Shown in pieces: positions 45,560 through 55,620 of a DNA stretch of 64,000 nt; positions within the stretch are counted from its first letter, which is position 1, and every line of letters begins with the position of its first letter. Position numbers and translations under genes: made by a program. Source of the stretch: Epiperipatus broadwayi (lineage: Eukaryota > Onychophora > Udeonychophora > Euonychophora > Peripatidae). Below the pieces are notes generated by a model. It was not told where the DNA came from and ran no database searches. It saw only the letters and a program-made list of their open reading frames with translations. Location of the stretch: contig JAQFVV010000020.1 of the NCBI GenBank assembly GCA_028023455.1, positions 13,058,385-13,122,384 on the forward strand, in the 5' to 3' direction.

Positions 45560-46354
45560 AATACTAATATCATCTATGTTCTTTACTACTTTTACAATGC
45601 TGTTTTACAACCTAATATGACAGTTTTGATTGCCCCAGCAATTTTCTTCAGAACTTCAACTTATATCTCCCCTTCTTTTTTTTCTTACCCAAGATCTATT
45701 TCCAATATTCTTTATTTTCTTTATAAAGTATTAAAACATTATCTTTCATTTTGCATTGTCAAATCCATATAATATTAATATCATGTATCTTATTTATTAC
45801 TATTACAATGCTTTTTACAACCTAATATGACAGTTTCAATTGTCCCAGCAATCTTCTTCAAAACTGCTATTTATATCTTCCTTTCCAGGATTCTTTATCT
45901 TCTTTAAGAAGTATTATAACTTTATCTTTCCTACTGCATTGTCAAATAATTATAATATTAATATCATCTATGTTCTTTATTACTTTATACAATGTTTTTT
46001 TACAACCTAATATGGCAGTTTTGATTACCCCAGAATTACGATGCCTTTTTTTTAATAAGTTAATGTGCCAGTTTCAATTGCCCCAGCAATCTTTTTCAGA
46101 ACTTAAGTAGAAGTTCTGAAGAAGATTGCTGGTGCAATCGAAACTGTCATATTAGGCTGTAAAACAACATTATAAAAGTAATAAAGAACATAGATGATAT
46201 CAATATTATATGGATTTGGTATACAAAAGTAGAATTCTGAAGAAGATTGCAGGGTCAATCAAAACTGTCATATTAGGTTGTAAAAAAAAGCATTGTAAAA
46301 GCAATAAAGAATGTAGATGATATTAATATTATATGGATTTGGCAATGCAATAGG
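45560..46354. repeat. palindromic array of Penelope-LTR-like units
   Basis: A unit ATATCATCTATGTTCTTTA...ACAACCTAATATGACAGTTT...CCCAGCAATCTTCTTCA is present in direct orientation at about 45567-45660, 45763-45865, 45945-46035 and partly 46066-46104, then inverted at about 46112-46220 and 46231-46354. The turning point is near 46107. In the inverted copies each unit reads CTGAAGAAGATTGCTGGTGC then AATCGAAACTGTC, similar to the tail motif of the Penelope elements at 37.0 and 48.07 kb. The Penelope link is inference. Confidence 0.75.
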
Positions 46355-47426
46355 AAAATTTATATTTAAATATGGTTTGTGTAATTATACTTATGTCCAT
46401 TTTATCAGAGTATATTCCCTAACATAATAACAAAATTGAGATAAAAATCTTTCTTTCTTTTCAGATGATAGTGCTCAATAGCAATGAAAGACTAACATTT
46501 TTCTTCTATGAATTAATGGTCCAAAGTTATTTGAAAAAATAGTAATGACACAATGAACTTATTGTATGTTGTTATTAGATGTTTACACAATGTCTGAAAT
46601 GGCAAATTTAAAAAAAAATATTTAAATAGAAAAATGCTCAAAACAATGACAACTTAAACAGTTGCTCTGAAAGTTTGTGATAATAGTATTATAGTTGTAA
46701 TTATATGCTGGACTAATCCCATCATATGACATTAATTGTTAAATGTTTTTGGAAAAAGTCAAACTTTATTTAATTAACTTTAACTTTCCATAATAATACA
46801 AAAATTAGTATATACTAATCTGTGTGCTATTACTAACAATTGAATGTATTTGAAAAGTTTGAATTTTTTTGAAAATATTTAATGATTAATATTAGATGAG
46901 GGAAATAGTTCAGCCTACAATAACACTGACAACTTATTAATACCATAATATTAGGAAAAATTATGCCAATTCTACATAAATATAATTCTCTATTATACTA
47001 TTACTTTATTATCAGCTATGTTTTTGATAAATATATCTTTCTCCATATTACAAGTATATTTTCCAATCCTGTTAGATTATTAATATCAAATTTTGATAAT
47101 TGTATTATTATTCTCAAAACATTTATTAAACTAATTAATATGGATGATATATTACAAATATGGAGATGAGTTATGGAACTAACATTATTGAGTTAAACAG
47201 GGTTAGGTATTTAGTGTTTAAGTTCTTTGTTAACTTTATTAGAGAATCTGATATTGTATTATTATGTGCTATTATTTTTCACTTTTATCTGGTTTTACTT
47301 TAAATGCTGAAAAATGCCAATGTATTACTTTATAGGTTATTCAACTATCAATAGACTGGGTAAATCTGCTATGGAACAAGGGGTATTATTTACAAACACC
47401 AGGAGTTAATTAACTCAAAACAAAAC
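46355..47426. other. AT-rich sequence with a weak RT-like peptide
   Basis: Mostly anonymous. Near 47290 the plus strand reads SGFTLNAEKCQCITL, like the GLxLNxxKCxxI block that follows the catalytic box in some LINE RTs, but no other RT motif is found around it, so no element is called. Confidence 0.4.
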
Positions 47427-47480
47427 ATATATATATATATATATATAAATACACACACACACACATATATATATATAAAC
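47427..47480. repeat. (AT)n and (AC)n microsatellite
   Basis: (AT)n about 9 units, AAATAC, (AC)n about 7 units, (AT)n about 8 units, directly upstream of the Penelope end. Another (AT)n lies at 48172-48189, directly downstream. Confidence 0.9.
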
Positions 47481-47508
47481 ATTACAAGCATAAAGCTAAA
47501 CTAGTCAA

Positions 47509-48173
47509 TATAAAATCAAAACTAACCCAAATCCAAAATTAAACCAGACCAGAATAAAAATAATATTAAAACACAACCTAAGGTTTCACTGCTATAAGCA
47601 GACTTCTCAAGTGTAAAGAACTACAAAAACTACACAATATATATAATATTAAAAACTACCCACAAATCCATTCAAAAGATGTTTTTGATAGAAAGACTAT
47701 TACTGGTGTAGTATATTTTATTCCTTGTTTATTTTGTAAAAAGGTTTACATAGGTCAGAGTAGTTTGAGTTTAAATGAAAGAATAAAGGTTCATAAAGGT
47801 AGAGTTAAAAATAGATATCTTAGTTCTGCTTTGTATGTCCATAAAAAAGATACAGGCCACACTATTGATTTTGATGAAGCTAAGGTTGTCTTCTTTGAGA
47901 GAAATGAAATCAAAAGAAGAATTAAAGAGTCTTTATTATTGAAAATTTATTATTCTGAAGCAATTAACATATTTAAGAGTTCCTTTAATATTAAGGGTGG
48001 ATGGGAAGTGAATGGATTTGTGGGTAGTTTTTAATATTATATATATTGTGTAGTTTTTGTAGTTCTTTACACTTGAGAAGTCTGCTTGTAGCAGTGAAAC
48101 CTTAGGTTATGTTTTAATATTATTTTTATGCTGGTCTGGTTTAATTTTGGATTTGGGGTAGTTTTGATTTTAT
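47509..48173 (+). mobile_element. compact Penelope-like element 3' end between inverted arms
   Basis: The left arm (47509-47673) and right arm (48010-48173) are inverted copies of one another with very few differences, including CTTTACACTTGAGAAGTCTG and ACCTTAGGTTRTGTTTTAA. Between them is the C-terminal GIY-YIG frame (to 48034). Penelope elements often carry LTR-like repeats in inverted or tandem arrangement, so this is a truncated copy with an inverted second copy of its own 3' end. It lies between (AT)n tracts. Low arm divergence suggests it is young. Confidence 0.8.
47652..48034 (+). CDS. Penelope GIY-YIG endonuclease domain, open fragment
   Basis: The open frame reads TGVVYFIPCLFCKKVYIGQS, then SLSLNERIKVHKGRVK and VFFERNEIKRRIKESLLLKI, ending VNGFVGSF at a TAA. 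All GIY-YIG landmarks are present in order: VVY (GIY position), VYIGQS (YIG), the Arg in LNERIKVH with its His, and a later Glu (FFERNE). In the family this domain nicks DNA for integration. The CX2C before the YIG is typical of Penelope. There is no ATG at its start, because it is the C-terminal end of a longer ORF that is missing. No frameshift is seen over about 127 codons. Confidence 0.7.
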
Positions 48174-48190
48174 ATATATATATATATATG

Positions 48191-48462
48191 CGGTCTTGGT
48201 TTTCCACAAGAAGAGGGGGAATATCTTACTATGGATGCTGTGAATGACATAATGCAGTACCTAACCAATGATCGTATCTACCTCGAATGGGCTAGCTCTA
48301 AACTTACACATTAAATTCAGACACAATTTAGGCTAATTCATCCATACCTCATCCCTCTTTTGGATTTCATTATGCCTTAGTATTCAAACTCAGGAAGAAT
48401 GGTGCCTTTGGCTCTCTTCAGTGGTGAATTTACCTTATGTAGCATCTATCACACCTTTATAT
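48191..48462 (+). repeat. dispersed repeat R, copy 2
   Basis: Aligns with 33741-34001 (for example CCTAACCAATGATCGTATC, GGGCTAGCTCTA, CACACATTAAATTC, CTCTCTTCAGTGGTG). It starts just 3' of the (AT)n that ends the Penelope element. Confidence 0.7.
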
Positions 48463-48661
48463 ACATTCCCATTGACTTAAAATACATCTAACCCTATTGC
48501 TGTGCTAAGTATAAGAATAATATGTATGTGTGTGCATGTATATAATCAAATAAATTGTTGGATGGCTGTATGAATGATTTGATAAACTAAAAACCAATTT
48601 TAATTTAAATCAAACTGACAATGTTTATTTGATAACAGATAAAATTCAAACTCTTTTAACA

Positions 48662-48717
48662 TAATAATAATTAAAAATATGTATAACATAATAATAATAA
48701 TAAAAAATATGTATAAC

Positions 48718-48770
<53 letters not shown>
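48662..48770 (+). repeat. AATATGTATAACAT/(AAT)n microsatellite
   Basis: Two copies of an AATATGTATAACATAATAAT unit followed by about 17 AAT repeats. Confidence 0.85.
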
Positions 48771-48772
<2 letters not shown>

Positions 48773-49320
48773 TGCATATACTGAAGCAATCACTCTGTAG
48801 TCAGAGTGAGCTTCATGTTTTCCTACCTAAAAACTAACAATATACAAGGGTTCAAACTCATCAATATTTAAATTACTAACAGTGCTATCACATATATATA
48901 TACACAAAGTATTGTGACATGTATATATAATTTTTGATTCTGTTATTTTGATACTTTTGAATATTTTAAGCATGTGGTTTTTCTTTTGTAAAAAAAAGAG
49001 AATTTGTTTAATCACATAAAGTTTGTCATTTGTAAACATTTATTTGCTTTTAATTTCAATTTTGTAAAAATTTAAAAGAAAGAAGATATAACCAAGATAG
49101 GTTCAAATTAATCCATTGTGAAGTTTGCTTCACTAATTAAATATTTTAAAAGCTCGACTTTCATTAATTGAAATATTGTTTCTTATCAAAGTCATTTTTA
49201 TTTTTAACCATTTCATTAATGAAATATCTTTGTTTCATTTATATTAATTTAAATTCTTTTGAGCTGGAATGTGTTTTGAACCTGATCATCTTCTTATGTC
49301 TTGTTTTTAATTAAAAATGG
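48771..49320. other. AT-rich sequence, no gene seen
   Basis: No motif recognised on either strand. Confidence 0.45.
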
Positions 49321-49390
49321 GTTGTAATTTGTTAATTGCTTATCTGCCTCTGGTCAAATGAACCAAGGCATTCATATCATAGTTGGGGAG

Positions 49391-49400
49391 GTATAAATAG
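49391..49400 (+). promoter_or_regulatory. TATA box candidate
   Basis: GTATAAATAG is a good core-promoter match in a relatively GC-richer block (49320-49760). About 100 bp downstream is CAAAATAAAATGTC, a possible poly-A signal, which is an arrangement seen in LTRs. No LTR ends could be fixed, so this is tentative. AT-rich DNA yields such strings by chance. Confidence 0.25.
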
Positions 49401-49769
49401 GTAGATTGGAGATAAGGGTTTTTTTTTGCTTTCTTTTGCTTGCATTCTTTCACTTTTTGTCATTCTACTTTTCTTGTACCATTTATATAGCAAAATAAAA
49501 TGTCAGTTGAGTAGGACCTGGATCATCTTTCCTCTGTGCTTCTCAGGACTGACTCCAAAATGCTGCCTCTGGGCCCAAAGGTGGGTTGGGGGTGGGGTAC
49601 AAAGGCTCATGCCATGGAAGAATGCTGCTACTGATGAAGAAGCAGTAGATTGCTGACCACCAAGCTAATCTTTGTAAACTAAAGTTCAAAGAATGAACTA
49701 CCTAGCCATTGTAACATTGCCAAGGTAACAGTTCCATGCTTACCTATATCTATACTAATAATTAATATG

Positions 49770-51720
49770 TTTTTTTGTTATATATTTATACCTAATCTCT
49801 GCTCGAAACTCTCTATAATCTGTAATTTCTTCCTTATATTTAACTCCGATTTCACTTTATTCTAGCTTTATAAGTCTGTGTGTTTTGTTTAATAATGTTA
49901 TATAATATCTTCTTTTATTAATATGCCAATTCAGCTCAACCTCGCAAGTTTGATATATAATTGTTTTTTTTTTTTTTTTTTAAAAAAAAAAAACAAAACA
50001 AAAGTAAAGTAAATTGTAATAATAAGAATTTATTTATCATTCGCTCCCTGTAAGATTGAATATATATTATTAAAATAGACTCGCGGGGTTGATCATTCTA
50101 AAACTCTCTTGTTTAATTTTGTTTTTATTTTTGTTCATGAAAGTTCACAATGAAGAATGAAGTGTTAATTACTGTCAGTGCCCAAATAGGCCAAACAATT
50201 GGAAGTTTTAATTTTGTTTGAAGTATGTATGGGAAAGTATAACTGACTAATTAAATAATTAATTAATTAAATGTCTCATTTGATATTCATAACCAGATTC
50301 ACTATTATACATACCATTATGCAGGGGATTAAACCTATAAAGTTATTATATTAAACACTTTTTATTCTCATATGCATATTGTACTGCTGGCATAGATTAA
50401 CATTTCTTCAGTATTTCAAATGCTTTGTCATTCAGGAACCTTCAAGAATCTGAAGTTTTCCCTCCCTTTTGAAATCGTTTGTAATCAGGGATTATACTCC
50501 TTGTGGAATGCGAGGCTAAAGTTTTGGATGCTCTAAGGAAGATACCATAAGCTGGCTCTCACATCACCAAACCTACCTCAACCTTCGTACCATTTTGCTA
50601 TACTTGCAAACGTGTTTTCTTCATAAAAATACGTCCAATGATGAAACTATTCTGTAACCAGCTGCGCTTTCCTACATGTATGTTTAACCTTTCTATGCTA
50701 GTAGTTACAATACCCATTAATTAAATTGTTTTACTTGTTTCATTCCAGTAAGAAATAATGGTATGAGAAATGTGAATCATGTTTAGAGAAATATTGTATA
50801 GATTCCTGTAGGCCATTTGGTGTAAAGTTGCCTACCCTTTTAAATTAACGAACCATTCCCATATATGCATATATTTTTCATTCTCTAATAATAGTCAAAA
50901 GAAAATATATGTAAAACAAAAATAGAAGTTTTTATTTTTGCTATAAACAAATGTGTTTTATAACTTTGACCATATGGCTCGTACTAATTTAAATCATTCA
51001 TCGATTTTTCATTTCTTGTGTAAAGAAGGATTATTTTGGCAAAGTGAATTTGTGCACACGACCTAAAACAATATATTGTATAACTCCTGTTAACAACAAT
51101 TAAAGATTATTCAGTGTTAATGTAATAAATGTAAACCTATCTAAATGAAATCACTATATATAGATATATGTTGGGTTCATGCTAATTTAATATTAAATAC
51201 ATTAAAAATCCAATCCAGAGTTTGAATCTTTTTTAATTATTTAAATAAAAAGGTTTTTCTATATTTATATACTATGTTAATATTTTTATCTTATTTAGGG
51301 ATCCATCCTTGACAGCCCTAATTTGAATCTCATGTCTCTTACCGCTGTCTGACATCGGGTACAATACATGTGTCTCAAGTATGTATCTCTAACATATTAA
51401 TGATTAAATGTCTTTATTTTTCCAACCCTTGCCATGGTAGGTATACATGACAAGACACAAAATATTTACAAAGTAGGTGAATTTAACAAAAAAAAAATCA
51501 TTGATTCAATATTATGATTGCAAAACTGACTAGCTAATTTATTACAATATATATATATATATAAGCCTTGTCATCAAATTCTGATGATTGCTGTTTCATC
51601 TTTTTTGGAACCCCCTATCTATGAATAGTTGATAGAAAAAGAACATTCATATGAGAAAATTAGTCATTCATACTGAATATACTAAATATGACTATTTTTA
51701 GTTAAATAAACAAATAAACA
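49770..51720. other. AT-rich sequence, no gene seen
   Basis: It contains a poly-T/poly-A palindrome near 49963-49992 and a less AT-rich patch at 50450-50690 (ending near TACATGTATGTTTAACC) with no open frame of note. Confidence 0.45.
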
Positions 51721-51739
51721 ATTAACCCTTTTCCTGCCT

Positions 51740-51990
51740 CTTATGAGGCCTCTCGTCGACAGCTGACGTCACTCTAATTCCGTTATTTTTAATGCTAGGA
51801 TATTCGTTTGACAGTTATTGATTAGGTTTTTAAAAGTTCTGTAAGATGGTGCCCTCTTCCGAATTATTTTACAAGTAAAAAAATCAATAAAACCGCATTT
51901 AAAGCTAAACAAAGAAAGAAGCTTGTCGGTGATTGGCTGTCAGCCGGCTCTCAGCCGAAAAAGACATTCTGATTGGCTGGAAGGAACAAA
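51740..51990. promoter_or_regulatory. promoter-like cluster (CRE, YY1-like, two CCAAT)
   Basis: A locally GC-richer patch contains the palindromic CRE TGACGTCA (51764-51771), AAGATGGTG (51843-51851, YY1-like) and two GATTGGCTG boxes (51931 and 51971; reverse CCAAT) 40 bp apart. This combination is typical of animal housekeeping promoters, and reverse CCAAT would suit either direction. No first exon is recognised next to it. It could instead be the end of a transposon. Confidence 0.35.
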
Positions 51991-53100
51991 GAAACCGCCT
52001 GATCAAAGAAAATAAAGAAAAACGCTGAGATTTTCATTTCGAATGTAATTTAAGTATTAAAAAAATATAATTTGAGAAATTAAAATAATTTTTTAATAAA
52101 ATATAGTAAAAAAACAAAATTATTTTCGAAAAATATTGAAGATTTTAGTAAAAATATTTAAGATTTAGCAAAAAGAAATCTTTACTTTTCCATAACGTAA
52201 AATTAAAAAAAAGCATTTACGTCAGCATTTTTTTGTTTATACGTTCGCTTTTAAATTTGCCGAAATTGAATATTTTATAATAAATAAATAGCAATTTATT
52301 TTTGAAAGAACTTTCGTTCACTTTCATAACCTAAAAAATTAGTAATATACTTTTTATAAATGTATCTGAGTTGAATTTAATATTATAGGCGAATATGTTT
52401 TAACAATAGGCTTTGTCTTCAGTTTGTGAGTTGGCCAATTAAAAGATTTGATTTTTACCTCAAACAACCAATAATATAATTAGCAGTTTAAGGGCTAATA
52501 CAAACTCTGTCCTGTAATAGTGCATGTTCTTAACATGGAATAGAATCAGAAAATTCTTACCTTATCCCATAATTCATGGTGGTGTCCAAATATCAAGTCA
52601 CTAGAGAGAGAATTTACCTAAACTTTATTTACATAAATTTTTTTTTTATCTAACTTAATACCTTTCCGCCGTACTATATTACTTTTCAACATAATTGACT
52701 ATTCCAAACATAAAGTGCGTTGAAACTTCCAAATGTGAGAATGAAATAAGAATAGAATATTACAAACGCAAACAACATATATATATAACACATGATAAAT
52801 CTATTTCTTTTCAAAACACCCTGATTAAAGTTCTTGAATCTATTAATAATGTCTCTCATGGATAGAGTCTATCTTTATTCTCATCATTCTACTCCAATAA
52901 ACCCTCCATCGCTCACTTGAATTCTCTGGTAATGCACTTGAAACGATGTTTCCATTTCAGTAGTTGCTCTTCCCTGAATCCATTCAGACATTTCATATGA
53001 GGCATTTGATACTTCTTTAGGCATTATATATACAAGAGAATCAAATAATCATGCTTTATGGCTAGAATGGTAGCGCTTTGATCATATGGTGCATTTATTT
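51991..53100. other. AT-rich sequence, no gene seen
   Basis: No recognised coding content. The flank of the promoter-like patch is exceptionally A/T-rich from 52020 to 52350. Confidence 0.45.
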
Positions 53101-53106
53101 AGCCAG

Positions 53107-53370
53107 AAACCATTGCTCAATACTTTATTCAGTTTTTTACAATTTATTTGGTATTTGGAGAATTATATAAAAGAAAATTTACATCATCTAAGTATATATA
53201 TATATATATATGCTGGCAATATATTATTTTCTTTTCTCTCATTTGCTCAATACTTTATAATAAATTCAGTTTTCTTCAATTTGTTATTTGGAGAATTATA
53301 TAAAAGAAAATTTACTGCATCATCTAAGTATATATATATGCTGCTAATATATTATTTTCTTTCCTCTCAT
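53107..53370. repeat. tandem duplication, ~130 bp unit
   Basis: TTGCTCAATACTTTAT...TTCAGTTTT...TTTGGAGAATTATATAAAAG...CATCTAAGTATATATATA...TGCTGSYAATATATTATTTTCTTT occurs at about 53112-53245 and 53247-53370. The 108-codon frame across it is a by-product. Confidence 0.85.
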
Positions 53371-53618
53371 TCAAATAATAGTGCAGTCCATTATTTTCAC
53401 TTATCAACTTAAAATTAATTTAGTTCTTTCCTTACCTTGTTAGGAAGTTATCAACTTTATTTTAAGTGTTAATTGTGATTTCCTTTTTTATACTGTAAAA
53501 ATTATACAATTAAAATAAGATTTTCGAACATGTCCATCTTATTACATTCTATGGTTTCATTTTAAGAAATAGGTTGTGTGCTGTTATCCTATCCTTTGAT
53601 AAATAATGAAAGACAGAA

Positions 53619-53692
53619 ATGAACTTAGAGGTCCCTATTATTGCAATTTTTACGCACATATTCTTGAGGTTTCAGCCTCAGTAAATAGATAG
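53619..53692. repeat. diverged relic of the 1.86-2.68 kb repeat
   Basis: TTAGAGGTCCCTATTATTGC...TACGCACATATTCTTGAGG...CAGCCTCA matches the inverted copy at 2568-2625 (GTAGAGGTCCCTACTGTCGC...TAGGTGCATAGTCTTAAGGG...TAGCCTTA) position by position. Confidence 0.6.
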
Positions 53693-53699
53693 TTAAAGT

Positions 53700-54924
53700 A
53701 TATCAATTAATTATTATATTATGCAGTGGTGGTTATACAAAATACATATATATATAGCTAGAAAAGGGAGGAGGAGTGCTCTGTCATTTCGAAATAATAT
53801 GTATAAGCATGTTATAGATGTATGTATGAATGGGTTTAATTGTTGTGGAGGAAGGAAATGAGGTTTCCTTTCAATTATATTCTAAAAGCCTAGAAATTTC
53901 TAGAAGAAATGGATTTTAAAACAAAAAAGCCGAAAGTGCTAAAAGCCTTCACACCTTGATCAAAATCTGGTTAGGCAGAAAGCAGAGACAGGAAGTGGAA
54001 AATGAGTAAAGCTTCTAGGACAAATGGAGGTAGCTATAAAAGAAAAAAAACCCATAATGCTCTCTCTCTTGTCCCTGCAGAAATTGACAATCAACATAGC
54101 AGGATCATCAGTGCAGCAAAGTTAATTTTATAATTTGTTAAAATTTTAATGGCAAAAGAAATGGAAATATCAAGGTAAAAGGCTAATGTATCGGGCTCAA
54201 ACCCCATCTACAACACTCTGTATGCTGCTATATTCAACAAAGAAAGCCTCTCTGGATTTGAAGTAACTGCCAAGATCAGTACTGTAACAAGTCTTTCAAA
54301 ATGGAGTTCCCAGCTAGAATAAAGAAAGAAAAACCTCAAGACGGATATGTTCACCTGTGCTGTCCTGATCTATAAAATCTTTATACCCACAAACTCCCCA
54401 GGGATGCGCAGGTAATATAAACTTTATATATTGAATTATTGTTCAAAAAAAGAATAAAATAAAATGGAAAAAAAATCAGTTGCTGGCTCTATAGATTTAC
54501 TTAGAACTCCATAAGAAATTTTATAAAGAAATTGTTTTTGTTTAAAGTGCATAAACAGATTATAGCTATTAGTGATTGAGGCAACATTTGAACACGGATG
54601 AATTGTCGCCAACTAAGTTTAGAAGAAAATAAATTAATATTGGGAGATCCCTTTCTGACTACTGCAACTTTTAAACCATTTGTGAATTATAAATGTATTT
54701 GAAAGTGTGTGCATATATGGGTATATAAATCGAAATGTCAGAGATGTAGTTTTCTATGTTAACAGGTTAAAAGTTAAATTATTCTTTTTATGTTTGATTA
54801 TCGATACTTGATGTTTAGAGTAACTTTTAATAAATATTAGTGATAACAAAATCATGTGTAGAAATTTGTTGGATTATTTTTATTGGATAAAAAAGAGAAA
54901 AATGCCTGTTCCCATTTATATCTA
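53700..54924. other. no gene seen
   Basis: 54000-54420 is less AT-rich and contains GGGCTCAAACCCC (54195), which slightly resembles a tRNA B box. I could not find the matching A box or any tRNA fold, so no SINE is called. Confidence 0.4.
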
Positions 54925-55100
54925 CTCTCGGCCATAACACCACATACCCTGAGCCTGAGCTAGCTAAGGGTTAAATCTCTCACATTTTATTAAAGACCAT
55001 GGCTGTTTATTAGTAGCCTCTCCCCTCATGTAATTCTTATTTAACATAAGATTGGCGCTTGGAATCCTAGTCATGTCCATAAATACGCGTTGGGAAACTG
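54925..55100 (+). repeat. dispersed repeat S, copy 1
   Basis: Aligns by eye with 63712-63880. Shared strings include CTGAGCCTGAGCTAGC/TTGAGATCGAGCTAGT, AGACCAY, TAATTCTTA, TAAGATTGGCGCTTGGAATC/TAAGATTGGCACTTGAGATG, CTAGTC and TCATAAATA-like. Unclassified and noncoding. Confidence 0.55.
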
Positions 55101-55260
55101 CTACATTAAGTTGATAAATAAAACAGAATAAAACGTTCGACTCGAAAAATGATATATATATATAGGTGCGTACGTATACATACAAATGTAAGTATATATA
55201 GTCTTAACCTTTTTCTCTTTTTTCTTTGGGGGGGGGTTCTCACATTGTTTTAATAGGCGC

Positions 55261-55588
55261 AAAAAAAAATATAATTTTTCATTTTTAAAGTTTTTAATTT
55301 TATTTTTTAAAATTTCTTTTTTTTTTAATTTTAAATTTTAATTTTATAAATTAAAAATATAAAAAATATTTAATAAAAAAAAATTTTTTTTTAAATTTTA
55401 AAATTTTTTGATTTTTATTAATTTGAAGAAAAAAAGAATCAAAAATCATTTTTTATTTATTTATATATTTTTAAAATTTAAATAATTTTTTAATTAAATA
55501 TTTAATATTATTTTAATATATTAAATAATTAATAAATTTTTTTTAATATTTTTTAATAAAAATATTAAAAAATTATAAAAAAAAAGGA

Positions 55589-55614
<26 letters not shown>
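55261..55614. other. nearly pure A/T island
   Basis: About 350 bp with only a handful of G or C, made of irregular A and T runs with no regular unit, ending in a poly-A of about 30. It is preceded by a poly-G of nine at 55227-55235. It may be a degenerate simple repeat or a poorly resolved assembly segment. Confidence 0.8.

Positions 55615-55619
<5 letters not shown>

Positions 55620-55620
<1 letters not shown>

Noticed and set aside
46963-47400. Possible RT fragment (SGFTLNAEKCQCI)
   Set aside because: Only one RT-like block is visible; neighbouring motifs expected in an RT were not found on either side.
53086-53412. 108-codon frame with repeated peptides
   Set aside because: By-product of a ~130 bp tandem duplication that includes (AT)n.
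54180-54420. tRNA-derived SINE (B-box-like GGGCTCAAACCCC)
   Set aside because: No A box at the right distance and no cloverleaf could be drawn by eye.
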